Origin: Dinoroseobacter sp039192165
GTDB taxonomy: Bacteria; Pseudomonadota; Alphaproteobacteria; Rhodobacterales; Rhodobacteraceae
Assembly (NCBI GenBank): GCA_039192165.1
Contig: JBCCXD010000006.1
Coordinates: 124,001 to 188,000 of the forward strand
DNA length: 64,000 bases
Reading direction: 5' to 3'
The translations under genes were made by a program, and so were the position numbers. Below the pieces are notes generated by a model that saw only the letters and a list, made by a program, of their open reading frames with translations, did no database searches and was not told the origin of the DNA. Below, piece by piece: positions 49,805 through 59,168 of the stretch (the first letter of the stretch is position 1; each line of letters starts with the position of its first letter).

Positions 49805-51322
49805 ATGTTAGATGCACTTTCCAGTCTTGGTGGCGGCTTTGCAGAGGTTTTTACACTCTACAATGTGCTGCTCATCTTTGCCGCGGGCCTGATCGGAACC
49901 GTTGTCGGCGCCCTTCCCGGTCTCGGGCCGTCTGCCGGTATCGCGCTTATGCTACCACTCACATTCGGGATGACGCACATCTCGGGGCTTTGCCTTTTGA
50001 CCGGCGTCTACATGGGCACAATGTATGGCGGTCGGATTACATCGATCCTGATCAACACGCCCGGAGACGCGCCCGCCATCATCACAGCCATGGATGGCTA
50101 CCCGATGATGCAGCAGGGTAAAGGCGGCCTGGCACTGGGTATCTCGGCTGTCTCATCTTTCATCGGTGGCCTGTTTGGTCTGGCGGTACTGGTATTTTTT
50201 GCGCCTGTCGTTGCTAACTACGCTATTCACCTCGGTGCGCCAGAGTATTTCCTGCTTATGGCGGTGGGGCTTTCGACCATAATCCTGCTTGCGGGCGACA
50301 ACATCCTTAAAGCGCTGATCATGGCCTGCTTCGGTATTCTGATCGGCACTATCGGCGCCGACTATGTGTCGGGCCAGATGCGCTTCATCTACACCATCGA
50401 ATTGATCGAAGGTATCGACTTCGTAGCCATTATCATCGGCCTCTACGGCCTAGGAGAGGTTTTCTACAACCTTGAAAAAAGCATGGTGATGAAGCTCGGA
50501 AAACCCAGCCTGAACCTGCGCGAGTACATACCCTCCCGCGCCGCGCTCAAAGAGAGCGCGGCACCCACGGTGCGCGGTTCAGTGCTGGGGACAATTATCG
50601 GTATCGTGCCGGGTGCCGGAGCAACTGTTGCGACTTTCCTTGACTACGCTCTGGAAAAGCGTCTGTCGAAAACGCCCGAGAAGTTCGGCAAAGGGGCTAT
50701 TGCGGGGTTGGCAGGACCGGAGGCAACAAACAACGCTTCCGTACCCGGCTCTCTCATCCCACTAATCACTCTCGGAATTCCCGGTTCTGGCGGAACGGCG
50801 ATTATGCTGGGCGCCCTGATCATGTTCGGGCTTCAGCCGGGGCCACTCCTGATGGTCAACTCAGGCGATATCGTCTGGGCAATGATCGCCGGACTGATCC
50901 TTGCCAACCTGTTCCTGCTTTTGTCGAACGTCCTGATGATCCCGGTTTTCGTGAACCTGTTACGTGCGGTTCAGAGCAACCTTGCTTCGGTTGTGATCGC
51001 CCTTTGCGTCGTAGGGGCTTTCTCTCTTAGCTACTCGACATTCAACATCTGGATCGCCCTGATCTTCGGTGTTGTCGGGTATCTGATGCGTAAAAACGAC
51101 TATCCGACCGGCCCCTTTATTCTCGCGGTCGTGCTTGGTCCTCTGGCCGAAAACTATTTCCGCCGGGCCGTGATGATGGGCCAAGGTGATGCCGGCATCT
51201 TCCTCGACCGCCCAATTTCACTGTCGTTGATCACCCTTATGGGGCTGATCCTTGTCGGTACCGTGCTGGCCAAGCGTGTGATGAATGCGCGACGCCGCCG
51301 GATCGAAAGTGGAACGGACTGA
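49805..51322 (+). CDS. tctA: Tripartite tricarboxylate transporter large permease (TctA family)
   Basis: This 505-residue permease has about 12 membrane segments. TctA hallmarks are GTVVGALPGLGPSAGIALMLP, YMGTMYGGRITSILINTPGD and, in the second half, GIVPGAGATVATFLDY and PLITLGIPGSGGTAIML, the two-fold repeated signature. It forms the channel of the TTT system, powered by the proton or sodium gradient. Length is standard. It follows tctB by 16 bp. Confidence 0.95.
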   Translation: MLDALSSLGGGFAEVFTLYNVLLIFAAGLIGTVVGALPGLGPSAGIALMLPLTFGMTHISGLCLLTGVYMGTMYGGRITSILINTPGDAPAIITAMDGYPMMQQGKGGLALGISAVSSFIGGLFGLAVLVFFAPVVANYAIHLGAPEYFLLMAVGLSTIILLAGDNILKALIMACFGILIGTIGADYVSGQMRFIYTIELIEGIDFVAIIIGLYGLGEVFYNLEKSMVMKLGKPSLNLREYIPSRAALKESAAPTVRGSVLGTIIGIVPGAGATVATFLDYALEKRLSKTPEKFGKGAIAGLAGPEATNNASVPGSLIPLITLGIPGSGGTAIMLGALIMFGLQPGPLLMVNSGDIVWAMIAGLILANLFLLLSNVLMIPVFVNLLRAVQSNLASVVIALCVVGAFSLSYSTFNIWIALIFGVVGYLMRKNDYPTGPFILAVVLGPLAENYFRRAVMMGQGDAGIFLDRPISLSLITLMGLILVGTVLAKRVMNARRRRIESGTD

Positions 51323-51337
51323 GGCAGGGAGGACGCC

Positions 51338-52573
51338 ATGGCTCCGCAGTGGAAAAGGGCCGAGTTTCAAGCTAGCGCTACGGGCGCATTGAACGGTTTG
51401 CGCGTGATTGACCTTTCGCGGCTCGTCGCTGGGAACATGGCGACCATGCAACTGGGCGATTTTGGCGCTGATGTTGTGAAGGTCGATCCGTTGCCTGAGG
51501 GCGATCCTTTGCGAGCTTGGAAGCAGGCCGGTCAGTCGACCTTCTGGAAGGTCTATGGCAGGAACAAACGCAGCCTCGGACTAGATTTCCGCGCGGATGG
51601 AGCACTCGACGTACTGCGCCGCCTGATCAAAGGAGCAGACGTTCTGGTAGAAGGGTTTCGGCCAGGCACGCTGGAAAAAATGGGGCTTGGGCCCGAGGTG
51701 CTCGAAGACCTGAATCCGGGACTTGTTACGCTACGCGTCTCGGGATTTGGCCAAACCGGTCCATACAGTCCGCGCCCTGGCTTTGGGACTCTCGTCGAGG
51801 CCATGTCGGGTTTTGCCCAACGCAACGGCGAAATGAACGGAGGGCCACTTCTTCCACCCTTAGCGTTGGCAGACATGATCTCAGGCATCTACGGCAGCAA
51901 CGCGGTGATGATCGCACTCAGAGTGCGTGATCGGACTGGCAAGGGGCAGATCATCGACCTCTCCCTTCTCGACGCGATGGTGTCAGTGTTGGGCCCTGAA
52001 GCGCTGGACTACAGCTTGACCGGAAACCCGAAACCGCGTGTCGGCAACGGGTCAAACACGTCTTGCCCACGCAATGTCTACAAGACGAGCGACGGGCACC
52101 ACATCGCTATCTCAGCATCCATTCAGCGTACAGCGGAACGTCTGTTTGAAACGATCGGCCACGGCGATATGAACAGTGATCCGAGGTATGCCACGAACGA
52201 AGAGCGGGTGAAGCGGCGCGAAGAAGTCGATGGCATCATTGGTAGCTGGATTGGCACGCGGACGCGCGACGAGGTTCTGTCAATTTGCACCGAAAACGGG
52301 ATCACGGCGGCGCCGCTATATTCGATCGCAGATATCAGCAGTGATGCGCATTTTATCGAACGCGGCGTGATCGTCGAATGCCCGGATGCGGATCTGGGCC
52401 AAGTGCCGCATCACGCGCCTCTTCCGCGACTATCGGGCACTCCCGGATTGCTCAGATATCCAGCCCCTGCAATCGGACAGAACTCTCGTGAAGTCTTATT
52501 CGAGGCAGGTTTTGAGGGTGCGGAAATCCAAGACCTCGTCTCCTCTGGGGCTGTTAGGGCCGCGAACCTATGA
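51338..52573 (+). CDS. Class III (CaiB/BaiF) CoA transferase
   Basis: This 411-residue family III CoA transferase has the fold start GALNGLRVIDLSRLVAG, the CoA-binding KVYGRNKRSLGLDF block and the catalytic Asp179 in ALADMISGIYGS. It activates a carboxylic acid by moving CoA from a donor such as succinyl-CoA. The stop overlaps the lyase start as ATGA, so the two products are made together. Citramalate, malate or itaconate are plausible acceptors given the partner lyase. Confidence 0.9.
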   Translation: MAPQWKRAEFQASATGALNGLRVIDLSRLVAGNMATMQLGDFGADVVKVDPLPEGDPLRAWKQAGQSTFWKVYGRNKRSLGLDFRADGALDVLRRLIKGADVLVEGFRPGTLEKMGLGPEVLEDLNPGLVTLRVSGFGQTGPYSPRPGFGTLVEAMSGFAQRNGEMNGGPLLPPLALADMISGIYGSNAVMIALRVRDRTGKGQIIDLSLLDAMVSVLGPEALDYSLTGNPKPRVGNGSNTSCPRNVYKTSDGHHIAISASIQRTAERLFETIGHGDMNSDPRYATNEERVKRREEVDGIIGSWIGTRTRDEVLSICTENGITAAPLYSIADISSDAHFIERGVIVECPDADLGQVPHHAPLPRLSGTPGLLRYPAPAIGQNSREVLFEAGFEGAEIQDLVSSGAVRAANL

Positions 52574-53448
52574 CGGTGTCCAATATCGCGCATGCGTGGC
52601 GGAGCCTGCTCTATGTGCCCGGTAACAATGAGCGCTTTTTGTCAAAAGCGCAGAGCCGTGGCGCGGATGCGCTGATCTTGGACCTAGAGGATAGCGTGCC
52701 CGATGATCGCAAGTCGGAGGCGCGCAAAATGGTCTCGGACGCAATCGAGCCGCTGGCCAAAGGGCCCTCCGCCCTTGTAGTGCGGATCAATGGCGGCGTC
52801 CGTGCCGCCGTTGCCGATCTTGAGAAGGTTGTTCGGCCCGGTTTATCCGCAGTTATGATCTCCAAGTGCGAGACTCCGGAAAAACCCGCTGTAATCGGCG
52901 AAATCCTTTCTGATCTCGAAGCGGAGCGAGGGTTGCCACTGGGAAAGATCGCCTTGATCGCCTTGGTTGAGACGCCGGGTGGGCTCGCGGATGCGTCCAG
53001 AATTGCTCACTCCGATTCCCGACTGGCTGCTATGTTGCTCGGAAGCGAAGACTTCGCAACAGCCTGTCGTATGGACCCGAGCCAGGACACTCTGAAGCTG
53101 GCTAAGCAGTCGATAATTTACGCCGCGCGGAGCGCAGGTCTCGCGCCTTTGGGGCTTTTGGATACAGTCGCGAACTTCTCTGAGGCTGACCTTGTTGGGC
53201 TAGTCGAAAGATCGAAGCAGTTCGGTTTTAGTGGATCCACTTGTGTTCATCCGAGGGTCGTCAACGCGCTGAACGACGGGTTCCAGCCGTCGGTTGAAGA
53301 AATCCGAGAAGCACAACGCATTGTGGCGGCAATGGCAGAGGCCAACAAGAAAGGTCGCGGCGCGGCCAGTCTTGATGGGCGAATGATCGACGCGCCCCTT
53401 TTGAAGCGTGCGCAGGATACTCTCGCCCAAGTTTCCAACGCTTCCTAA
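52570..53448 (+). CDS. CitE/HpcH-family CoA-ester lyase (malyl/citramalyl-CoA lyase-like)
   Basis: This 292-residue TIM-barrel lyase has SLLYVPGNNERFLSKA (CoA-binding start), ILDLEDSVPDDRK with the metal-site acidic residues, VRING with the catalytic Arg, LVETPGG with Glu, and SGSTCVHPRVV near the end. It would cleave malyl- or citramalyl-CoA to acetyl-CoA plus glyoxylate or pyruvate. Coupled by ATGA to the CoA transferase, it forms an activate-then-cleave pair fed by TctCBA. Confidence 0.9.
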   Translation: MTVSNIAHAWRSLLYVPGNNERFLSKAQSRGADALILDLEDSVPDDRKSEARKMVSDAIEPLAKGPSALVVRINGGVRAAVADLEKVVRPGLSAVMISKCETPEKPAVIGEILSDLEAERGLPLGKIALIALVETPGGLADASRIAHSDSRLAAMLLGSEDFATACRMDPSQDTLKLAKQSIIYAARSAGLAPLGLLDTVANFSEADLVGLVERSKQFGFSGSTCVHPRVVNALNDGFQPSVEEIREAQRIVAAMAEANKKGRGAASLDGRMIDAPLLKRAQDTLAQVSNAS

Positions 53449-53943
53449 AAATGCGCCAAGTCTCGGTCTCTGGAACCGCAACCTTCCAGAAAAGAATACT
53501 CATCATTTGGTAGTCTTGAAGGTTGGAAACGCTGCAAGCCAGCGTCCGCTTTCCGCTCGGAGGAGACATCTGAGCGTTTTTGTAAGATGACCGCTACGAG
53601 CGGAAAGCTGACGTTCGCGCTGAACGAACAAACGTGCTGCAGACCTTTCGAAAGCCGACAAAGACCCGATTTCTCGCGCGGCCTCGCAAGCTGACAGCGC
53701 TGAGTAAAAAACGGTCCGGTCCTGTGAGACTGAAGAAGTTCCGCAGTTCATTAGAAAATCGTTCTCCGAGTTTCGAACACGTCTGTGTTTCGCAAAAACG
53801 CGACAGTTTTTCCTGTTCGCATTTGTTTGTTCGAGTGATCCGGGCACCCTAGAGACGGCTAGGCAAAGAAAGCCTAGTGATCCGAATGCCAACTCCATAC
53901 GCTTTCCACGCAACAACCACTGACAAAGCTCAAGGTCACTCTT
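53449..53943. other. Intergenic stretch with repeats
   Basis: This region of about 495 bp has no supported gene. It holds a hairpin TCTGGAA/TTCCAGA at 53469-53490 after the lyase, the repeat CGTCCGCTTTCCGCTC at 53543-53558 and a related inverted copy (GAGCGGAAAGCTGAC near 53599). A minus-strand frame crossing the region shows no domain and no ribosome site and overlaps the next gene antisense. Confidence 0.5.
53543..53558. repeat. Dispersed repeat copy CGTCCGCTTTCCGCTC
   Basis: Identical over 16 bases to 46431-46446, and followed by GACATCTGA as the other copy is followed by GTCATCTGA. Confidence 0.55.
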
Positions 53944-55470
53944 TTGGACAGCACCAACTCGACCGAAACCACACACCTTCTTCGCAATTGCCGTATTCTC
54001 GCAGACGCGAACGCTGAAAGAGTTGAAGGCCCTTTCGACATTCTTGTCGAAGGGGGTGCAATTATAGAGATCGCGCCAAAGCTGAATGCGAAGAGCGACA
54101 AAGAAATCGATGCCTCCGGTCTTCTGGCGATTCCCGGGTTGGTGAACGCCCACCTCCATTCCCCGGCCGCTTTCCTGAAGGGCGCCCTTGAGGGAGCGCC
54201 GCTAGAAATTTTCATGCTCCGGGAGACGCCACCGACGCTTGGGGGCAGTGAAAGTGCGAAAGTTTGCCGAGCGCGCGCTCTTCTCTCGGCGATGGAGATG
54301 TTGAAGCGCGGGATAACGGCGGTCCACGACGATGCTTTCTTCAACCCGGAACCATCACCCGAGACAATCGATGCGATCATGGGCGCGTATCGGGAAATCG
54401 GTATCCGGGCCACCGTCGCGTTGGATCAGCCCGAGGTCGCGGAGACAGAGAAGTACCCGTTTCTGGCTGATATCCTACCGCCCGACTTGCGCGAGACACT
54501 GGGCAAGCGGCCGCGCTTGGCAGGCGCGGATCTCCTTGATCTCTACCGCGACTTCATTCAGCGCTGGCACGGAACAGAGAACGATCGCCTCAGATGCTCT
54601 GTTTCTTGCTCGGCTCCACAACGGGTAACGCCGGAGTACCTGCAGGCATTGACCGACCTTTCCCGGAGCCACAAAATACTCTTCAACGTCCATGTACTCG
54701 AAACCCGTCTTCAGCGCGTACTTGGGCAGGAATTCTACGGGAAGTCACTGGTCGCTTACCTTGACGACCTAGGATGTCTGGACCGATGGAAACAGGTCAT
54801 CCACGCGGTTTGGATCGATGAAGCCGATATCGCGCGCCTCGCCGACGCTGAAGCACTGGTTGCGCACAACCCAATCTCCAACCTCAAGCTCGGCTCCGGG
54901 GTAATGCCGTTCCGTGCGCTCAAGGATGCTGGCGTTCCAATTTGCCTTGGCACCGATGAGGCGGCCTGTGACGACACGGCCAGCCTATGGGGTGTTATGA
55001 AAACAGCCGCTCTCTTGCAGAAGATTGCAGACCCGGACTGGGCAAGGTGGCCTGACGCCGCTGAGGTTCTGGACTGTGCCTGGACAGGGGGAGCCCGATC
55101 GCTTGGGCGTGACGATCTCGGTAGAATTGCCGTCGGCGCGCGTGCCGATATTGCCTTGCTTGATCTTTCAGAATTGTCATTCTTGCCGCTCAACGACATC
55201 CGCCGGCAACTGGTTTTCTGCGAGGACGGCACTGCGGTCCGTCATGTACTGGTCGATGGTGAAATCGTGGTTGAAAACGGAAGGTTGAAGCGGATCGACG
55301 AGGTAGCTGCTCGTCAAGAGATACGCGAAGCTTTCAGTGAATTTGCCCCGAGACTTGCTCAGATCGAAACCCACGCGGCGCGGTTGGAACCCTACTACAA
55401 GGCTATGTACGACCGCGCGCTCGAGAAGGATGTTGGAATGTCGCGCTGGATAGGCCGGTTTCCAAACTAA
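53944..55470 (+). CDS. Amidohydrolase of the TrzN/SsnA-like (ATZ/TRZ) family
   Basis: This 508-residue metal-dependent hydrolase has metal ligands His70 and His72 (NAHLHS), HVLE, HAVWID and the Asp in GTDEAACDD. HNPISNLKLGSG is the ATZ/TRZ-subgroup loop. Family members deaminate or dechlorinate nitrogenous heterocycles and related compounds. TTG 53944 is the most likely start, with AAGG about nine bases upstream. It is convergent with the deacetylase gene that ends the ABC operon, three bases apart. Substrate unknown. Confidence 0.85.
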   Translation: MDSTNSTETTHLLRNCRILADANAERVEGPFDILVEGGAIIEIAPKLNAKSDKEIDASGLLAIPGLVNAHLHSPAAFLKGALEGAPLEIFMLRETPPTLGGSESAKVCRARALLSAMEMLKRGITAVHDDAFFNPEPSPETIDAIMGAYREIGIRATVALDQPEVAETEKYPFLADILPPDLRETLGKRPRLAGADLLDLYRDFIQRWHGTENDRLRCSVSCSAPQRVTPEYLQALTDLSRSHKILFNVHVLETRLQRVLGQEFYGKSLVAYLDDLGCLDRWKQVIHAVWIDEADIARLADAEALVAHNPISNLKLGSGVMPFRALKDAGVPICLGTDEAACDDTASLWGVMKTAALLQKIADPDWARWPDAAEVLDCAWTGGARSLGRDDLGRIAVGARADIALLDLSELSFLPLNDIRRQLVFCEDGTAVRHVLVDGEIVVENGRLKRIDEVAARQEIREAFSEFAPRLAQIETHAARLEPYYKAMYDRALEKDVGMSRWIGRFPN

Positions 55471-55472
55471 GC

Positions 55473-56348
55473 TCAGTGGGGCTCGCCCGCGCGTGAAACC
55501 CGCGCGATCTCTCCCGCCGTGGTGAGCCAGATCTCTTCTGAGAGGCTGGCGAGATGGGCCAGGACCTCGCGGAAATAGTACAGTCGATGGGCCTGGCCGA
55601 TGATGTGGGGATGAAGCGCGATCGGACAGACAAGCGGTCCTTGGGAAGCCTGACGGCGCATCTCTTCGATCTGGGAGATACAGATATCGCGAAAGACGGC
55701 CGCGCTTTCGCGACGGACAGCAATCGCGTTCGCGTCGTTCGCTTCCTGCGGATAGGGCATGGCGAGCAGTGCGCCCGCTTTTGTCTCGAGCTCAAATGGA
55801 CGGTCGTCAGCGCCCCAATCAAGCACATATTTATATCCGGCTTCGGCGAGCAGGTCTGGGGTCACAGGCGTCTCCGCAATCCAGGGACTCAGCCAGCCTG
55901 CGGGGGCTTTACCTTCGTAACGGGCGATCTCGGTAGTCGCCTCTGTGATGAGTGCGCGCTCGTCCGACGGGCTCATGCCCGACTGACTTTCCCCATTTGT
56001 CCGACCGTGCGCTGCGATCTCTGCTCCTGCTGCGCGCCACGCATCCACAAGGCCCGGGGCCGCCGTGTAGATATCGCTGTTCACGAGGGCTGTCGCAGCG
56101 ATCCCGGCCTCAGTCATCGCCTCCAGCAGACGCCAAGCCCCCACACGGTTTCCCCAGTCGAGCCAACCATGGTTTATCAGGTCTGGACGGGCGGGATTGG
56201 GAACGAGCTCATCGAGACATGTCGCGTCGGGGCCATAGGTTTCCAGATTGACGGCGACGTACACGGCCAAACCGCGTCCCTTGGGCCAGCGGTAGGGCAC
56301 TGGATCGGTGACCGGGCGGTATGAATAGAGATGAGAAGCCGGGCTCAC
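55473..56348 (-). CDS. Polysaccharide deacetylase/PuuE-like family hydrolase
   Basis: This 291-residue NodB-type (carbohydrate esterase 4-like) protein resembles PuuE allantoinase-type proteins: VAVNLETYG, GNRVGAWRLLEAM, AAHGRTNGESQSG (His near the metal site), GWLSPWIAETP and IALHPHIIGQ. It hydrolyses a C-N bond of an unknown amide, plausibly of the compound imported by the ABC system, whose permease gene it overlaps by four bases. It is the last gene of the operon. Confidence 0.85.
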   Translation of the reverse strand: MSPASHLYSYRPVTDPVPYRWPKGRGLAVYVAVNLETYGPDATCLDELVPNPARPDLINHGWLDWGNRVGAWRLLEAMTEAGIAATALVNSDIYTAAPGLVDAWRAAGAEIAAHGRTNGESQSGMSPSDERALITEATTEIARYEGKAPAGWLSPWIAETPVTPDLLAEAGYKYVLDWGADDRPFELETKAGALLAMPYPQEANDANAIAVRRESAAVFRDICISQIEEMRRQASQGPLVCPIALHPHIIGQAHRLYYFREVLAHLASLSEEIWLTTAGEIARVSRAGEPH

Positions 56349-57160
56349 TCGTTGACCTTATCGAGGCCAATCGACATCGAAACCAGGATCAACGCAACGA
56401 TGGCCAACACAATCTGCACGCCCGAAACCGCCGCGACCAGAGGCGAAGATGTGAACTGGACCAGCGAGAGCAACTCCACGGGAAGCGGCCTGTCCCGGAA
56501 GCCATGGGTAAATATCGCGACCGAAAGATTGTCGAAGCCCTCGACAAATGTGAACACGGCCCCCGCCAGAATGGCGGGCATCAGGAGGGGGAAAGTCACC
56601 GTTCTAAGACTTTGGAACGACGTGGCGCGAAGGTTTGCAGCCGCCTCGTCGAGCGCTGCGTCCAACCGCATCAGGCGGCTTTGCACGGTACGCACCATGA
56701 CCGCCAAAATGAAAACGGTGATCGAGATCGACTGTAGCCAAATCGATGGCGAAACACCGACCAGAGCGCCAGCAAAAAGCACGGCGACGCCGAGAACGAT
56801 GCCGGGCACCATATGCGGCACCAGGACGAAGACGGAAAGCGCGGTCGTCCCTCGGAAGCGACCCCTGACGCAGGCAAGTGCGGTCGGCACACCCAGAACG
56901 ATACATAGGATGGTCACGGTGATGCCGACCTGGAGGCTGTTGAGCATCGCTTCCACAAGCTCACCCTGTTTGAAGACCTCCGAGTACCACTTCAGGGTAA
57001 AACCTTCCGGCGGGAAGCTGACAAACGCCCGTGTGTCGAAGGAAATGATCACCACGATGATCGACGGAGCAACCAGAAGAAGGAGGGAGAAGATCGCAAC
57101 AGCAAGGATCAGTCCGATTCCAAGGGCGTCACCAAGTGAAGTTTTACGCAGCACCTTCAT
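56345..57160 (-). CDS. ABC transporter permease (PotC-like)
   Basis: This 271-residue inner-membrane permease has six predicted helices. The EAA loop DAALDEAAANLRATSFQSLRTVTFPLLMPAI matches the binding-protein-dependent family, and the fold resembles spermidine/putrescine PotC. It overlaps both neighbours by four bases (ATGA). With the second permease, ATPase and binding protein it completes a polyamine-type importer. Confidence 0.92.
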   Translation of the reverse strand: MKVLRKTSLGDALGIGLILAVAIFSLLLLVAPSIIVVIISFDTRAFVSFPPEGFTLKWYSEVFKQGELVEAMLNSLQVGITVTILCIVLGVPTALACVRGRFRGTTALSVFVLVPHMVPGIVLGVAVLFAGALVGVSPSIWLQSISITVFILAVMVRTVQSRLMRLDAALDEAAANLRATSFQSLRTVTFPLLMPAILAGAVFTFVEGFDNLSVAIFTHGFRDRPLPVELLSLVQFTSSPLVAAVSGVQIVLAIVALILVSMSIGLDKVNE

Positions 57161-58089
57161 GCCTCACGCCCCTTCGTCCAGCGCGTGAAATGGTTCGTCG
57201 CAAGTGCGATGCAGACCAAAACGATCAAGCAGGAGACCATCAGCAATAGCGAACTCACCGAGCCCTTTGACCATTCGAGTGAGAAGACGACCTGCTCATA
57301 AATCATCGTCGCGGCGTTCAGGTAGTTCCCGCCGCCAAGAAGCTGTGGAACAACGAAGGTTGTGTAGCTGAGTGTGAAAACCAAAGCTGCGCCCGTTCCA
57401 ATGCCCGGAACGCTCAGTGGCAGAATAACAGTGCGGAGCGTTCCCAGCCGCGAGGCACCGAGGTTTTCCGCCGCTTCCATGATCTGGCTGTCGTTCCGGC
57501 TCATCACTGCGATCAGCGGCAGGATCATAACCGGCAAATGGATCTGAACCATTCCAATCAGAACGGCCCAGTGCGTGTTCATAATGCGTAGCGGCTGGTC
57601 GATCAGGCCCATACCCATAAGCGTCTGGTTAACCACACCGCGACCGCCGAGGATTACGAGCCACGCATAGGTGCGTACGATCCCGCTTGTGAGAAGCGGC
57701 GCGATTGTCAGGATAAGGATCAGACGCTTCGTCCATTTGCCCCCGACGAGGAAGAGATACGCAACCGGATAGCCGAAGAGGACGCAGAGCGCAGTGGTGG
57801 TCAGTGCGAGATTGAGAGACCTCTGAAAGGTAATCCAGTAAAGCGGATCGGTCAGCGCATTTGTAAGGTGAGTCAGGGAAAATGTCTGGCTGACGATGTC
57901 ACCGCGAGAGATTTCGATATCTGAAAAGCCGAGCGACAACAGGATCGCAAACGGAACGACTGCCACCACCATCAACACAATGATCGCAGGCACGGCAGGC
58001 CAGATCCCGCGACCAGACAGCAGCGCATCCGCCAGGCGTTCCCCGATGCGGGGCGGCGCGATTTGTGCGCAAAGAGCTGCGTCCGTCAT
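57157..58089 (-). CDS. ABC transporter permease (PotB-like)
   Basis: This 310-residue permease has an N-terminal cytoplasmic stretch of about 30 residues, six helices and the EAA segment IMEAAENLGASRLGTLRTVILPLSVPGI. It is PotB-like and pairs with the downstream PotC-like subunit. Four-base overlaps at both ends show strict co-translation with the ATPase and the second permease. Confidence 0.92.
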   Translation of the reverse strand: MTDAALCAQIAPPRIGERLADALLSGRGIWPAVPAIIVLMVVAVVPFAILLSLGFSDIEISRGDIVSQTFSLTHLTNALTDPLYWITFQRSLNLALTTTALCVLFGYPVAYLFLVGGKWTKRLILILTIAPLLTSGIVRTYAWLVILGGRGVVNQTLMGMGLIDQPLRIMNTHWAVLIGMVQIHLPVMILPLIAVMSRNDSQIMEAAENLGASRLGTLRTVILPLSVPGIGTGAALVFTLSYTTFVVPQLLGGGNYLNAATMIYEQVVFSLEWSKGSVSSLLLMVSCLIVLVCIALATNHFTRWTKGREA

Positions 58090-59168
58090 TCGCCGGAGTA
58101 CACAGCGCAGTTTGCCGGGTCGATAACCGTGATGCTGACCTCCGCGCGGTCGGCGATCGGGCGGGCGCGCTCCTGGCGCATGGCAGCAACCCGGATCGCC
58201 CCTCCGACGGAGGACTCCACATGGTATTCGATTAGCGGACCGACATTGCGGTGGAAGGTAACTTTGCCCGTCCAGCTTCCATCGCCCGGTGGTGCAAGCC
58301 GCAAGTTATGCGGGCGTGCCATGACCCGTACAGGACCGCTCAGATCAGTCTCGATTGTCTTTCCGTCCGGCAGTGCAACCTGCCCTCCCTGCGCCTCTGC
58401 GTCCCAGAAGTTTGAAACGCCAATGAAGTCAGCGACATAGGCCGTTGCGGGTCTGTCAAAAATCTCGTCCGGGCTTGCAACCTGTTCGATCCGCCCGGCG
58501 CGCATCACCGCGATCCGGTCACTCATGGTAAGCGCTTCTTCCTGATCGTGGGTAACAAAGATGGAAGTCAGGCCAAGCGTTTTGATAAGTTGGCGCAGTT
58601 CCACTTGCATCGACCCGCGCAGCTTCGCGTCAAGCGCGTTGAACGGTTCGTCGAGCAGAAGGACCCGTGGCTCCATAACAAGCACACGGGCGATAGCGAC
58701 GCGCTGTTGTTGGCCACCTGAAAGCTGCGCGGGATAACGGTCTTCGAAACCGGTCAAGGACACCGTGGCAAGAGCCGAAGCGACCGTTTCATCTGCTTTC
58801 AACTTAGGCGCGCCGGACATCCTTAGCGCGTATCCAACATTCTGCGCGACCGTCATGTGAGGAAACAGCGCGTAGCTTTGAAAAACAACGCCAACAGGTC
58901 TGCGATTGACCGGAACCGGTGCCACCTCCTGGCCGTCGATACTTATCGATCCCCCGTCGGCGTCCCAAAACCCCGCGATGCAACGCAGCAGTGTCGTTTT
59001 TCCGCAACCTGATGGGCCAAGAAGTGTAACGATTTCGCCCTCTGCGATCTCCAGCGAGCAATCCTCGAGAACCCTGACGGACCCGAAACTTTTGCTGACA
59101 GCCCCGATGCTGAGCACCGGGGCTGTTGAGACGACTTTCGTCGATGGACCCGTAGGCCCATGCATCAT
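58086..59168 (-). CDS. ABC transporter ATP-binding protein (PotA-like)
   Basis: This 360-residue ATPase has Walker A GPSGCGKTT (about 53-61), Q-loop FQSYALFPHM, signature LSGGQQQR, Walker B VLLLDEP and H-loop THDQEEAL, followed by a TOBE domain (about 270-360). It powers the polyamine-type importer. Its start overlaps the binding-protein stop by four bases. All catalytic motifs are intact. Confidence 0.95.
   Translation of the reverse strand: MMHGPTGPSTKVVSTAPVLSIGAVSKSFGSVRVLEDCSLEIAEGEIVTLLGPSGCGKTTLLRCIAGFWDADGGSISIDGQEVAPVPVNRRPVGVVFQSYALFPHMTVAQNVGYALRMSGAPKLKADETVASALATVSLTGFEDRYPAQLSGGQQQRVAIARVLVMEPRVLLLDEPFNALDAKLRGSMQVELRQLIKTLGLTSIFVTHDQEEALTMSDRIAVMRAGRIEQVASPDEIFDRPATAYVADFIGVSNFWDAEAQGGQVALPDGKTIETDLSGPVRVMARPHNLRLAPPGDGSWTGKVTFHRNVGPLIEYHVESSVGGAIRVAAMRQERARPIADRAEVSITVIDPANCAVYSGE

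Noticed and set aside
32036..53943. Prophage
   Set aside because: Only an integrase is present. No terminase, capsid, tail, lysis or phage repressor gene was seen, so island is a better word.
53503..54159. 218-codon minus-strand frame over the repeat-bearing gap
   Set aside because: No domain, no convincing ribosome site, and it runs antisense into the amidohydrolase.
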